Position numbers and translations under genes: made by a program. A DNA stretch of 64,000 bases. Origin: Psilocybe azurescens. Its lineage: Eukaryota > Basidiomycota > Agaricomycetes > Agaricales > Agrocybaceae. This document shows, in pieces, positions 45,704 through 58,173 of the stretch (position 1 is its first letter; the number at the start of each line of letters is the position of its first letter). The notes beneath the pieces are model-generated. The model saw only the letters and a list, made by a program, of their open reading frames with translations, did no database searches and was not told where the DNA came from. The stretch is taken from contig JAJIRX010000160.1 of the NCBI GenBank assembly GCA_023853785.1, positions 1 to 64,000 of the forward strand, read 5' to 3'.

Positions 45704-48258
45704 TCAGACTTGCGCAGGCTCTTCGGGCAAACCGGCGGCAGTCTTGTATCTGCGGTGGACAGAAAGTTCAGACTTAGTACGTGATATCGAGGCGTATTGC
45801 GAGACTTACCCTTGTCCGAACTCACTCATTCCACTCTTCTTGGCCCTCTTCAGTACACGACCAATGGCATCGAGTCCTGCGAAGGGTGTAATTTTGTAAA
45901 TGGCAAATGACAGGTGGTGATTTCATCCAACAAACCTTTGTCGAGGTCTTTCAACGGTGGGCCAAAGGAAAGACGGACGAAGTGATGGCAAGGCGAGTTG
46001 AACAAGTTTCTGCGATGTGCAGGATTTATGTCGAAGAAGATACCAGGAATAACGATGGTTTGTTCTTTCAACAATTCCTCAAAGAATGTCTGCAAAAATA
46101 CAGCGTTACAGCTTGTTTTGGTTTTCGAACCGCAAAACATACCAATCCGTTGTTAAGCGGGGCAGGAAGTTTCTCGAGGTTGAGCCAGATATAGAAAGTG
46201 CTGGTTGGGGGTATATCAACCTCAAGGTGAAGGTCCTTGAGACGTGATAGAACGTGATCGCGCTTGACCTTGAAATGCTTCTGGAGTGCGATCTAAACAT
46301 AAAAAGACAATCAATCAAAGCGGCCTCCATGGAAGTGATGTCAGAAGCACCTTTTCTTGTTGCACATGCAATGGATCCAACAAAGGGATCGCCGCCAATT
46401 GCAATCTGCCAGATTACTTCATCAACATAAAACTATGCACTTTAAACCCCCTGGCTTACGGGTGATTTGCACCACCGTCCAGAAAAGAACCCGATTGGGA
46501 TAGAGCAGTGATCAGGTTCTTAGGTCCAATGACCCAGCAAACGCGCCAGCCTGGAAGACGCCAATTCTGGAGATAATTAACTCAGTGCTGCACTTGTTTT
46601 TTTAGAGTGTTGTGGATATAAAAACCTTCGTAAGGCCATCAATGATTACGACGGAATCCTACGCATAAATATTTAGTTAAAACAAGAAACAGACCGAAAT
46701 AAAGGTATGAACCCACTTCGTTGACGTCGTCAACGTATTTTGCAGACGAGATAGACTTGCCATAGTCGCTGTTGTTCTCGGGGTATATGTACCACGAATA
46801 AAACTAAAGGAGGCTTGATCAGACGGTGGGCATTTCTACGGTTGGAATGGCTTCTCACCTCATCCAGTATGACTGTAGTGCCTTCTTTGCTCAAAGAAAC
46901 GAGTTCCTTGAGATCATTACCCCTTCAAGTCGAGTGTTTGAAAAATAATATACGAAGTCCGATTCCAGTAAAGGATTACCTGATGACCTGAAAACGATTC
47001 CAATGTGAGCATTTGCGTAAATGGAACCAGATGAACAGACTCCAACCTGTCCGGTAGGGTTGCGAGGGTTAGATGCGAGGACGACAGCGAGTCCCTGGGT
47101 ACGGATGTCTTTCTGCGGTAATAGAAAGATCAGGCCAAGGGACAAAAATAGAGGTAGTCTGTGGTGGAATGAACCTTTGTCTGTTCAATATCAAGGCGAT
47201 ATTTGTCCTGCAGTTATCAGCATCAGTTACTGTTTTAAAATTGATGGTATCTCATAATCACTTTAGGGTTGAGGCTAATAACATTGTGGTGAGACAAAAT
47301 GGAGATCCAACTCTTCAAATGCTACGTACGCTGTGGGGATTGGCACGAGCCGCTTGAACGAGCTCAATACTTGGTCGTAGGCAGTATAGTCAGGCACTTG
47401 ATAACTCTGTGGTATACGTGAGACCACTCATTTAGGTCAAGGAGACCTATTGAATGCTTACTGTGTAGACATCACCGATGACAGCCGCAAGTCTAGATAA
47501 ACCCGATCGTCCTCCGGGGACAATGCATACGTTCTCGTACGTATATTGGCTATTCTTCTCCTGGCGATAAGTGTGGTTATACAAGTTGGCAACGGCCTCA
47601 CGGAGAGCTTGAGATATGATCAGAATATATCTTGGTTGTGATAAGATTATATTTTACCTTTGACGCCCGTTGTCGGGGCATATTCAAGAGAGTCAGTTGG
47701 AAGTGGAATAGAATTTGGGCGCTCTGGGGCATCCGGGATGGGCCCCACCTCCGGCGCGCCTTGTCCCAGATTTGCCCATTCGTGGGAGCTAGTGTAGCTA
47801 AATCCATTGGCCATTGCACGATCAGAGCAGTATATCACTCCGGTACTACCAGGATGTTCAATCCCAGGAACAGTTTCCTCGTCCTGTGGAAATATGTCAG
47901 AACCCGGGGAAGATGTCTAAGAAGGAAGTCACTAACTGGGTCTACAATCTGGGGCACGCCTTTGGGCTTGTGGCCGCCTGCGTTGCGGAAAATCTAGGCA
48001 ACACATCCTTCAGTGATTGAGAAGGCAATACGAGGCTCAATGAGCGCGTACTTGATGGGCTTCGGATTCCTTTTCATGTTTATAATGTTTCATGACATCG
48101 CGAACCTGGTCAACAATGTGAGTGAAGGATTGAACACGGGGAAGATGAAAATGCATCTGGGAAGGGGGAAAGAAAAGGAAGACCTGGGGGAACCTTACAA
48201 TATCTCGAAAAGACGGGGTACTAGTGCCAGAAACAGCAAGCTGGGGTGTGTGTGCCAT
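45704..48258 (-). CDS. Class I/II PLP-dependent aminotransferase
   Basis: Start MAHTPQLAVSGTSTPSFRDI at 48258. Readable blocks are LREAVANLYNHTYR, YENVCIVPGGRSGLSRL, DYTAYDQVLSSFKRL, VLASNPRNPTGQV (the cofactor NPxNPTG element), VILDEFYSWYIYP (Asp/Tyr pair) and DGLTKNWRLPGWRVCWVIG (PLP lysine). GSFLDGGANHPLQ, TSTFYIWLNLEKLP and HHFVRLSFGPPLKDL (substrate Arg) follow. The last exon gives YKTAAGLPEEPAQV. More than eight introns are present. The substrate is uncertain; a kynurenine or aromatic aminotransferase is possible, but the sequence alone does not prove it. Its 3' end is 162 bp from the CWF19-like gene (convergent), and it diverges from arginase. Confidence 0.88.
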
Positions 48259-48995
48259 GAAGCTAAATTACCGATAAAAGAAGTTCAATGAAACGAGGAG
48301 GTGAGTTAATCGATTGCGATATGAATTGTGATAATCGAAAAAGCAAGTTGAGGTTTGTAGCAAGGCCGCAGGCAAGGTCAAGACGGCAAAGAAAGGAGTT
48401 GCCTATTTTTAGAATGATCAAAGGGGCTGTCCAACTCCACAAACCTCAATGACCTTATCTCTGGATACAAGGTTATGTAATTTGGCCTTACCAATACTTA
48501 CGATTCTGCCGCGACTCGTTCTGAGCGTCATAGTTTAGTACTTTTAGACTTGAGGGGAGACCGGCAATACGTAGCCTGACAGAGACTTGCAACAACCGCA
48601 CAGCCGAACAGCGCACTCGGTAAAAGTTACTAGTTATACGGATAAAATAGAACTCTTGATGCCCAGCCTGGTTGGTGATACGATCCAACTTGTGTTCGGG
48701 CCCACTTACAAGAGTTACACCAACCGTGATTCGCATAGACGAGTAGATGGCTACGTGGCTGCTTATCAGATACGTTACCGATCTCTGGGTTCGCCGAGCA
48801 CTCAGCACCACAATGCACCGTCAGCGTCGGGATATGCCAGAGGGCAATGCTGGGCAATGTAGTCAATTCGGAATTCTTGCTTCAACTTGCGCGCTTACAA
48901 TACATTCTTTCGGATCTTGTTTCTGACCTACTCGTATATAACACAAAAAGTAAAGCGGAGAACAGTACTTTCTTTTCCCTTCTTCAAGCTCAGAT
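48259..48995. other. Divergent intergenic region between aminotransferase and arginase
   Basis: About 740 bp, carrying both promoters. No supported coding sequence is seen. Both flanking genes act in amino-acid breakdown, so a shared nitrogen response is possible but not shown. Confidence 0.45.
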
Positions 48996-50394
48996 ATGGC
49001 GTTCCAATCTCGCTTCATCCCCGAACCGAAAACCCTCGCAGTAAGTCTCTATGGTGGACGCGTATCCATCAGTCACTAACACGAAGGGCTAGATCGTCGG
49101 TTGTCCTTTCAGGTATGCTTTCCGTCCAACGTATCTCAGCATGACACCTGACCAGTTGTGACTTTAAAGCGGCGGTCAAGTAAGCACTGTACAAGTTCAG
49201 GCTCGCACGACATCTATGCTAATAGGTCCGCTGTTAAGCCCAAGGCAGGCGTTGATCAAGGGCCTATCCATCTCATTGAAGCAGGCCTGATCGGTCAATT
49301 GGAGGACCTAGGCTGGAAAGTGCTATTTGACGGACACCACCAGTTTGAAGATATCAATGCCGTCCACGATCCACCCATTGGCATCCTTAAGAACCCTAGG
49401 CTCGTTTCTCAAGTCACCCAATCAGTTGCGCAGGTCGTCGGTGAGCATGCCGCCAAGGGCCAGCTTCCTGTCACTCTAGGGGAGATCATTCACTGGCAAG
49501 TAAAACTGTTTAAACCGATTTCAAGCGCACACGCTGATCCATACCTTAGGCTATGGGAACCATTTCGGGTACACTTTCGTGAGTTGGACGTCATTGGCGC
49601 TTAATTTATGATCTCAAAATCCATGCTTTATATTACTAGCAAATATCCGGATGCTTGTGTTGTGTGGATCGACGCCCATGCCGACATTAATACTGTAGAA
49701 TCCACAGAGTCTGGTGCGCTTCATGTTTATTATATCTGCATTTACCAGGCTCATAGTATGCGGACCAGGGAATATTCATGGGATGCCCGTTTCGTTCCTC
49801 CTTGGCCTTGGGTCTAAAGTTGACGAGTATTCCTGGGTCAAACCTATTTTGAAGGCGAACCGTCTTGTCTATATTGGATTACGAGATGTCGATGCCGGTG
49901 AAAAGAAAATATTGCGTGAAAACAATATCAAAGCGTTCAGCATGCATGAGGTTGACAAATATGGCATCGGCAAAGTTGTTGAAATGGCTTTGGACCATGT
50001 CAATCCCAGCAGAGACAAGCCCATTCACTTGAGCTTTGATGTCGATGCTTTGGATCCCAGTGTCGCTCCATCGACTGGCACACCAGTAAGCAAACGGTCC
50101 ATATAACGCTTTTCACAAATGACGAGCTGCTTTAGGTTCAGGGGGGATTGACCTTCCGGGAAGGTCATTATATCTGTGAAGCTATCTGTGAGACCGGGTT
50201 GCTGGTCGCCCTTGATCTGATGGTGTGTTAAAATGTCCAAATAAGGATACGCGCGGTGCATAATACCAAATCTTTTTCAGGAAGTAAACCCGTCGCTTGC
50301 CGACCAAGCGAGTGTAGAGCAGACGGTCGCAGTAGGATGCTCTCTGTTGCGATCTGCTCTAGGTCAGCAACTCTTAATATCTCCATTCTATTGA
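48996..50394 (+). CDS. CAR1: Arginase
   Basis: A manganese enzyme that hydrolyses L-arginine to ornithine and urea. Start [15 protein letters not shown] at 48996. Manganese-binding motifs are readable in order: the GGDHS block (near 49479), WIDAHADIN (49670) and [14 protein letters not shown] (50030). Between them are [14 protein letters not shown] and [15 protein letters not shown]. The C-terminus reads [23 protein letters not shown] and [16 protein letters not shown]. About six introns are present. The GGDHS frame is lost by one G in the run 49479-49482; restoring the usual five-G run would recover it. Because all other metal ligands are perfect, I treat this as a sequence error. Agmatinase is less likely given NIHGMP and the C-terminal blocks. 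Confidence 0.95.
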
Positions 50395-50519
50395 AAAACT
50401 TACAATATTGTGACCTCCAGGAGAGACCCTTCTTTGATAGTACCCAATTACTTATCACCGGATATCTTATTCGATGTATCAATATTCTGAATTAGATACC
50501 ACCCTAAAATAATATCCCA

Positions 50520-50921
50520 CTAGTCGCTGTACTCGAAATGATACATATGTACACTTGTTATACACCGTCTTGTGTCTCCAGCGAGATTCAATGCCTCTGA
50601 ATGCATAGCTTGAAGAGGCAGAAGGTGCATACCAGAAATAGCGCACGCAATGCATACGTTATTTGGTTTCCAAGGACGAAGGCCTTTGGGCGGGTTGTTG
50701 AAGGACGGGTAATTGCTATGTAACAAGATATCATTGAATGGAAATGGCCATGAAATCTTCAAGTAGCCATAGTATGTATTGATTTGATCTTCCATCAACT
50801 TTTGATGCGGATTAAATAGAAAAATAGGCCTCATTCTCTCAACCTTCATAAACCCTGGAAGAAGTTGATGAAAGAGTTTCCAGTGCATGCACATACCAAG
50901 TGGACTGATTATGAATGGCAA
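50520..50921 (-). CDS. Possible 133-residue ORF, unknown
   Basis: An open frame in an otherwise gene-free gap. It reads MPFIISPLGMCMHWKLFHQLLPG and ends SVHMYHFEYSD, with Trp, Pro and Cys content not unlike a real protein (KISWPFPFND, LRPWKPNNVCIACAISG). No intron, signal peptide or family motif was recognised. It could be spurious, or an exon of a longer gene reaching the arginase 3' side. Confidence 0.25.
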   Translation of the reverse strand: MPFIISPLGMCMHWKLFHQLLPGFMKVERMRPIFLFNPHQKLMEDQINTYYGYLKISWPFPFNDILLHSNYPSFNNPPKGLRPWKPNNVCIACAISGMHLLPLQAMHSEALNLAGDTRRCITSVHMYHFEYSD

Positions 50922-51190
50922 GCATAATGGAAAAAAGCTTGTTTTTGAGGGGATGAGAACTGCAGCGCACAGGTTAGCCTACACAGAAAGAGAGACGCCA
51001 GTCAAATGCCACAGTCTAGTCATAGCAAGGAAGATGTTGCTGATGAATGCTGAGTAAAGGGAAACGAAAACATGTTCTATGCAATCATATGACAGGGGTT
51101 GCACATCGCTGTGAGAAACAGAAGAAATCCGGAAGATGCCGTCCTCCTTGATTTGTGAAGGGGAGAAACTTGAGGATGAGAAGAGCAGCC
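50922..51190. other. Kinesin upstream region
   Basis: Short stretch before the kinesin start. Nothing specific is seen beyond its expected promoter role. Confidence 0.4.
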
Positions 51191-54100
51191 ATGGCCCCCT
51201 CGAGCTCGTCGTCGTCAGCGGCGACCTCAGTACAAGTTGGTATGTCCTACTATTTCTTTACCTCACAAATAGTCGTTAACCCCCTCTAAGCTCTTCGCAT
51301 TCGTCCACCAACTACACAGGACTCTACTTCTATCCCCGCTCGTTTCCAGCGTTCAGTTATACAAACAACCTCTACTACATCTGTCTCTATAGAATCGCCA
51401 TCTAGCACCTTAGCAGCATCGGGCGCACCTGCTGCACCTGCTGCATCTGGAGCATCAGGGTCTAAAAAGCAGGTTTTTACATTTGACCAAGTGCACCCCC
51501 TCCGACCACACAATATGAATTGTACGAGTCTACCGCAAGACCCCTTGTATCCCGCTTTGTTGAGGGATTCAACTGCACTATCCTTGCTTATGGGCAGACA
51601 AGTAGTGGCAAGACATTCACCATGACTGGTGTCGACCTCGACCTCGACCCAACGGATCCTAACAACGGCATGGGTATCATCCCAAGGGCCGTTTCCTCCA
51701 TATTTGTCAGCGCAAGGCAGCTCAAGGAAGAACGCGGCAGTACATGGACCTATAATTTAAAGGGTTCTTTTATCGAAATCTATAACGAGGACTTAATTGA
51801 CTTATTAAGCCTGGACGACCCAACGGGTGCAAAGCGAGAAGTTCAGATCAGGGAGGACAAAGAAGGCCACATTATCTGGGGTGGGCTTCGGGAGGTGAAT
51901 GTTAGAAATCCAAATGAGGTTATGGGGTGAGTTTGACTTAAATATACGAATGAACCCACTTTCTGACTGTCATTTTACAGTCTACTGAAAAAGGAACTTC
52001 TATTCGGCGAACCAATGAAACAGACATGAACGCACAATCATCACGATCTCATGCCATTTTTTCTCTCACTTTAACTCAGAAGAAATACTCGGGTTCTGGG
52101 CCACCGCCGAGGTCTTCATCGCCGCTTCCGCCAGGCGGTCGTTCACCGTCGAGGCTTGCCCGTCCCGGCTCCATGTATGCTGGCGGACCATCACCTACTA
52201 CTAACAGAGTCGGCTCTCCTACTTTAGGGCGTCCTTCGACCCCGAGTTTCGCTTCGGCCATAGGCAGAGGTAGTGGTCTTCGGCCAGCTAGTGCTCTAGG
52301 CCATATGAGTGATCGATCAAACACTGCTGCTGTCGATGAAGACTCAGGCGATTGGGTCACAATTGTTTCAAAGTTCCATTTTGTGGATCTTGCTGGCTCT
52401 GAAAGGGTATGTTTCGTATTCCTTTTGATTCCATGCGAGGCTGACTTTGTTGTATAGCTCAAGCGCACTGCTGCTGCAGGAGAACGGATCAAAGAGGGCA
52501 TATCCATCAACAGTGGGCTTCTCGCACTTGGCAACGTTATCTCTGCTCTGGGTGACCCTGCGCGTGCGAAGTCGAACACCGCGAGTCATGTTCCATATCG
52601 TGATTCCAAGTTGACTCGCCTTCTACAAGACTCTCTTGGAGGAAATGCTCATACTCTCATGATTGCTTGCGTCAGTCCGGCGGAATGGAATGCAGGCGAG
52701 ACCATCAATACCCTGAAATACGCCAATCGTGCGCGTAACATAAAAAATCGCGCGACTGTCAATGAGAAAGAAGATGGATGGGACGATATAGAATGGTTAC
52801 AGGGTACTGTTTCGCGCCTTCGAAAGGAATTGAAAGTCATCAAAGACGGCGGGGTCGTATCATCGGTGGACAGGGAACCAGAGGCTCTGGAAGGCGCGGG
52901 CAAAAGGTACTGGCCCAAATGTCTGAGCTACAGAGTAATTACGAAAATCTCCGCGAAAAATACGTCGACCGGACTGAAGAACTTACACGTCTCAGGCGAG
53001 AACTTGGCGAGAAGCATAGATCCAGTACCTCGGGTGCCGTAGGAGGGACTGGCAAGTATGAAGAGATCGTGGGACCCGTAATTGAAGAATACGAGAAGAC
53101 CATCAGTGCCATGGAGGCCGAACTCAGCCTCAACAGGGCCGCTCTCAGGCATACAAATGAGATGGTGGAAGAGAGAGAGGAAGAATTGGCGGCCATCACA
53201 GAGCGACACGCTGCCACTGAGCTGTACGTGGAGGAACTGAGAACCAGAGTCTCCAAGTTAAGCGAAAGAGAAGCGTCGACAGAGGTAAGAGAGTTGAATT
53301 GGTTCACCTGCTTGTCACTCACTGTATATCTGGTTAGGCTTACGTACGTGATCTCGAGGAAAGGATGAAGACATATGACGACACATCGGTGTCGTCCAGT
53401 GAATCCATGTCGGATCTCAAGCGTGAAGTCACCCGCTTTAAAGAAGCCGAAGCGCACTCCAGCAAATACATAGCAGACCTAGAGGCCCGACTGTCTCGAT
53501 CTGATGAGTCCATTCTCGTTCTTCAGCAAACTGTCGGGGGTTTAGAGAAGGAATGTGATCGACGCCGCGAGGAAGTGGAAACTTTACAGATTCGCCTGCA
53601 AGCTTTCAAGCAAGACGGTGAGAATTGGCGCTCAGACCTTGAGGCGAGGGAATTGCGAGTCAGGCAACTAGAAGTGAAGATGCAGCAATGGGAACAAAAG
53701 AAAAGGGATGCAGGCGAGACCCGGATTCGTCTTGGAGAAGTTGTTGGCGAAGTTGAACTGGCCCGAAGGAGTCTAGAAATCGATCTCGCAAACGCCCCTC
53801 CAGCCCCTGTTTCTCCCACAGAGGCATCACCAGGCTCTGGCTCTCCAAATGCTATTGATGATGATACCGCCGCTACATCCCCATCCTCTGACTTAGAGAG
53901 TCAACTTCTTGCTCTACAGCAAACCCATACAGCGACACTGGCCGATCTCTCCTCCATTTCTTCTAAGTATCGGGACGCACTCAGGGAAATTTCTGACCTC
54001 GCAGCTCAAATACAAGAAGCCAAACTCAACAGTTCGATTGTCGCAGAAACCACTACAGAATCACCCGCCTCTGAGAAACCTCCTCAGGAAACGTCTCCTT

Positions 54101-57100
54101 ATAGGAGAAGGATAGTTGGGACTCGAGGGCGTGATCCTCCTGACGCGCAATTAAACTCATCTGGTCGACGGCTTTTTTTCCGTCAAGCGGCCTCGGCGGA
54201 ATCGCTCCACACGAGGTAAGTAACTAACATTGATTATCTGCCGTGAAATTTCTAATTCCTTCCAGGTCGCTTTCGCAATCGCAATTGCTATCGCAGGAGC
54301 TATCCTCGGCGCATTTACGCAAAGCTTCATTTTCAAGCCACGGAACGAGTAGTTCTCATTCACCATCAAATTCTCATTCTCACTCTCTCTCGCTCCAATC
54401 CATGAGCTTACGTCCTAGTCTTTCCATCTCCATGCCAAGTCTTTCCTCCCAAAATGAGCGGTCAGTCTCTTCATTAGAGAAGGAAATCATGCGCCTTCAG
54501 GAGGTACTCAAAGAGCGAGAGGCTGAGATCACCTTGCTTGAAGAGTCTCTTAAAGAAATTCAACAGCCGGAAAAACCCAGTCTTGAGGCGGCAGACGAAT
54601 CTCAAAGCGCTGCAGAACTGAATGGCGTCAACCCAGCTTTCACGCTGTCTCCAAAGACCTTGAACCGATTTGACCATATTCGGAAGACTATGGAAAGTGT
54701 GCAGGCTCATAGTGGCCTGAGTGAAACTGGATCCTCTGAGGAGGATTCACTGGAAAGATTGAACGAACTTATGCTGTATGTGTTGATCTTAAAATATTTT
54801 AAAATATTTTCTCATTTTATCTAGGTCCATGGCAACGAAAGAATCTAATCACCGCGACACCGTCGAAGCCTTGAACGCAGAGCTTTCTCTTACCCGTCGG
54901 CAACTGGACGACTTGACTACCCTTTCGCGAGATCAGGTATGTTCTCCCCAGTCCAACATAATATCTCTCATCCGACATAAAACACAGACTCTGAACATGT
55001 CAAAAGAAATCGAGTCCCTTCATAAAAATCACAGCATCGACCTTGCGCTATTGGAAGAAGTTCGCAAACGCGAGGCTGAATTGGTCAATTCCCTCAAAGA
55101 AGTGGACGCGGCTCACAAGGTTGAAATTGACCAACTTCGTTCTGCCCATGAAAATGCCATGAAAGTCAAATCTCAGGAGTTGGAAAGGTTGACAAATGTG
55201 ATGAAACGCGATCATGATGCGTCTGTGACCACCCTTCGTGACGATCTAGAGACTGCCAAAGTTACTCTCGAAAAAGCTCGAGAAGATCATGAAGTTTCCT
55301 TTGGGAAACTGAAGGCCGAACACGAAAAGGAACTTCAGTCGAAACTTCAGGAGGCGAGCGATATCTTGGAAAAGACTCGAGTAGATCACGAAAGGGCTTT
55401 GGCTAAGATCCAAGCGGACCATGCAGCGGCTCTCCGCCAAAAGGATGAAGAAGCTGCGACTGCACTACAATCCACCGAAGAAGAGTATTACAATGCCCTT
55501 ACTAAGTTACGTGGTGATCAGGTTGAATCTATCAAAGCTGTGGCCGCTGAAACGAATGCGACGATCGAACGACTTCGTCAGGGAGCACGCGGGTGAACTG
55601 CGTATGGCCGAAATTGCGAAAGAAGGGACTATCTCCCAAAGCGAGTCAGATCGCACCCTAGCTCTGACAACGCTCCAGGAGGAGCATGCTGCTGCCATTG
55701 CCAGGAAAGAGGCTGCTTTTGCCGAAGAAATCGAAAGTCTTAATGCCGGCTTCCTCCGAACCTCCAAGGCTAAAGAAGATGACCACTCATTACAGATAGA
55801 TCGACTTAAGCTGGAGCACGAGACATCTCTTTCTAAATTGAAGAGTGATTGGCGAACAGAAGTCGAACGGCTGGAGGCAACTTTGGTTTCGGAGAAGGAC
55901 GACCATGCAGCACTCGTTCTCAAAATGCGACAGGAGAATGAGGCCACTGTACGTGCTGTACAAGAGCAACAAGCTGCCATTTTTCAGGAAATCGAACGAA
56001 GTTATCAAGAAGAAACTGCATCTTTGCACGCTAAGCACGATCTACGCGTAAAGGAGCTCAGTGCGGAACTGGAACAAATTCGCGAAGCGTTATTGCAGTC
56101 CCATGCAAAGGATGTCACCAGGCTAAAGGCCGATCATAATCAAGAACTTTCCGAAAAGGTTGCTGAACTCGCTCTCGTAAATGAACGCCTCCAGAGCGCA
56201 GAAGAACAGGTCCGATCGCATGACGAGCGTGCGCAATTGGAAGAACAGCGTCGAGCAGACATCCTGGACTCGTACACAGAGGAATTCCTGCAGCTGAAAG
56301 CTGGGCGCGATCAAGAAGTGTCTAAGCTAGAGTCGGATATAGTTGCTCTTCGGGAGGGTCACCAACAAGACGTTGAGAAACTTCTATCTGACCACAAGAA
56401 CTCGCTCCAGCAAGAAAAGGATCGTCTCGCTGCCATAACAGCAGAACTGCAGAAAAACCACGCTGACGAACGCGACGCTTTCAGCAAAGATCGCGATATG
56501 TTGATTCAAGAAATTGAAGCACACAAAGTCGCAGCGGATGAATTCACACTATTACGCGAACAAAATCGGCAGACTCACGAACACCAGTTGGCAGCAAGAG
56601 ACAAAGACATTGCATCTCTCAAGGAAAGTTTGGCTGGGATTGGAGGTGATCGCGATGAACTGGAGAGCGAGGTTGCAAAGTTGCGCGCGGAACTCAGTAG
56701 GACACGGAATGAGCAGTCTCAGCTTATACAGGAAGCCTCGAAACGCGAGTCGCTTGTCGTAGAGCTCGATCGTCACCGCTCCGTTCTCGCTGATTTACAG
56801 GAAAACTTGCAGAAGGTGAAGGACGAGAAGGATGTCATCCAGACGGAAAAGAACAAGTCCGATGCCATGGTGCGCGATTTGCAAGCTCAACTTGCACGTA
56901 GCGCTTCCCCGCCAAATGTACGTTCGCCGGAGCGAAATATCGGATTCCAGCGTGGAACAAATCTCCCTGCTATCAAACTACCGCCTCCAACCCCTCCCCC
57001 CTTCAGTACCACCCCCACCCGCCCCCCGATCTGCAACTGCCAGTATTCATCACATAAATGGCGACTCCAATCTTAGCACGTCCTCCCAGAGCTCAGCGTT

Positions 57101-57670
57101 CAACTCTTCAGTATCTTCAAGAGAATCACAGCCTGAATCGCCGTCGACGTCCATCGGACATGCTCCACTGAATGGCATTTCGCAGTCCGATTCAAAGGCT
57201 GGCCTAAAGATCGAACAGCAAGCGAAACAAATCGAGGAACAGGAGGCTATGATCAAGACCCTGAATAAACAGTTAATGCACTGTGAAACCGATTTGCAGA
57301 CTCATATGGATCTAGTCACGACCTTGGAGACCTCTCTGGGCGATTCTGAAAAGAATTGTAAGTTATGGTTCCCTTTCTTTCTCATGGCCTATGATAATAA
57401 TAGATATTCTCAGTGCGGAAGGCGCGTATGCAGGCAACGGAACTTGCTAGGGAGCGAGATACGCTGAACCTCAAACTCGAGGCTATGCGTAATGAACTCT
57501 CAGAAGCCAAGCGAGAAGTTGTGACTGTCCGACGGTCTATTGTCGAGGAGAAACAATCGCTTGAACAACGCCTCGATGAAGAACGCAAAGCAAAAGAACG
57601 CGCTCGTCAACAACTAGATTCCCGCATGGAAGAGTTGCAAAAACGGAAGTCAAAATTTGCTTGCCTATAA
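51191..57670 (+). CDS. Kinesin with N-terminal motor and very long coiled coil (kinesin-4-like)
   Basis: A microtubule motor. Start [16 protein letters not shown], with an intron, then ALRIRPP. The motor shows the P-loop [15 protein letters not shown], switch [15 protein letters not shown] and switch [16 protein letters not shown], then [34 protein letters not shown] and [17 protein letters not shown]. The neck is [25 protein letters not shown] ~1,500-residue region of coiled coil with Ser/Pro breaks follows, ending [20 protein letters not shown]. An ~85-residue Ser/Pro/Gly insert lies between switch I and II. One-base run errors occur near 51493-51498 (C run), 52902-52905 (A run), 55581-55583 (G run) and in the C-rich tract 56980-57030. 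Family placement in kinesin-4 is by neck and layout and is tentative. Confidence 0.9.
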
Positions 57671-58173
57671 TTATTTTTCCTTTCTTCTCTCTTTTACGCT
57701 TAATTAGCTTGCTGTCCTACTGTCTTTTTATTACTTTCTGGACGATATACCAGATCCGCTCTTTGTACATTTACTTTTCTCGACTTCCGTATTGTAGATA
57801 CCCTCAGTCTCTTATCTTTTTGTTCTATTTTGCATGTTTCTTTTATTGGTCTACCTCCTATGTCGACGCTATTGCATATACATTGCGGATTCTCTTAGAT
57901 CATCATATTTGTATGAGGTGTTGTAGCGTCTTCGCTAAGCTTAATGGGCCATGCCAATGTGATATGTGATGTGATGGGAAGTCGTCGACTGATGTAATAG
58001 GCTATCCGAGTTATTTGTGGGTCGACTCTGCTTTCCCCACACGCACATGGTAGGATCGGCAAAGGAGGCACTGAGAGCTATATAATAGCTATCTGGGAAC
58101 CACTCTTATCCAACCCATACGGTTCCTCTCACCCAATCAACACCCAATTTGAGTTCTGCATACTAAGGCTCCT
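57671..58173. other. Intergenic region
   Basis: About 500 bp between tandem plus-strand genes. T-rich just after the kinesin stop, as expected for a 3' untranslated region; the rest should hold the dehydrogenase promoter. A TATATAATA word is at 58079-58087. Confidence 0.5.

Noticed and set aside
15946..50394. Amino-acid catabolic gene cluster (IDO, HIBCH, aminotransferase, arginase)
   Set aside because: The genes are tens of kilobases apart with unrelated housekeeping genes between them and no shared orientation.
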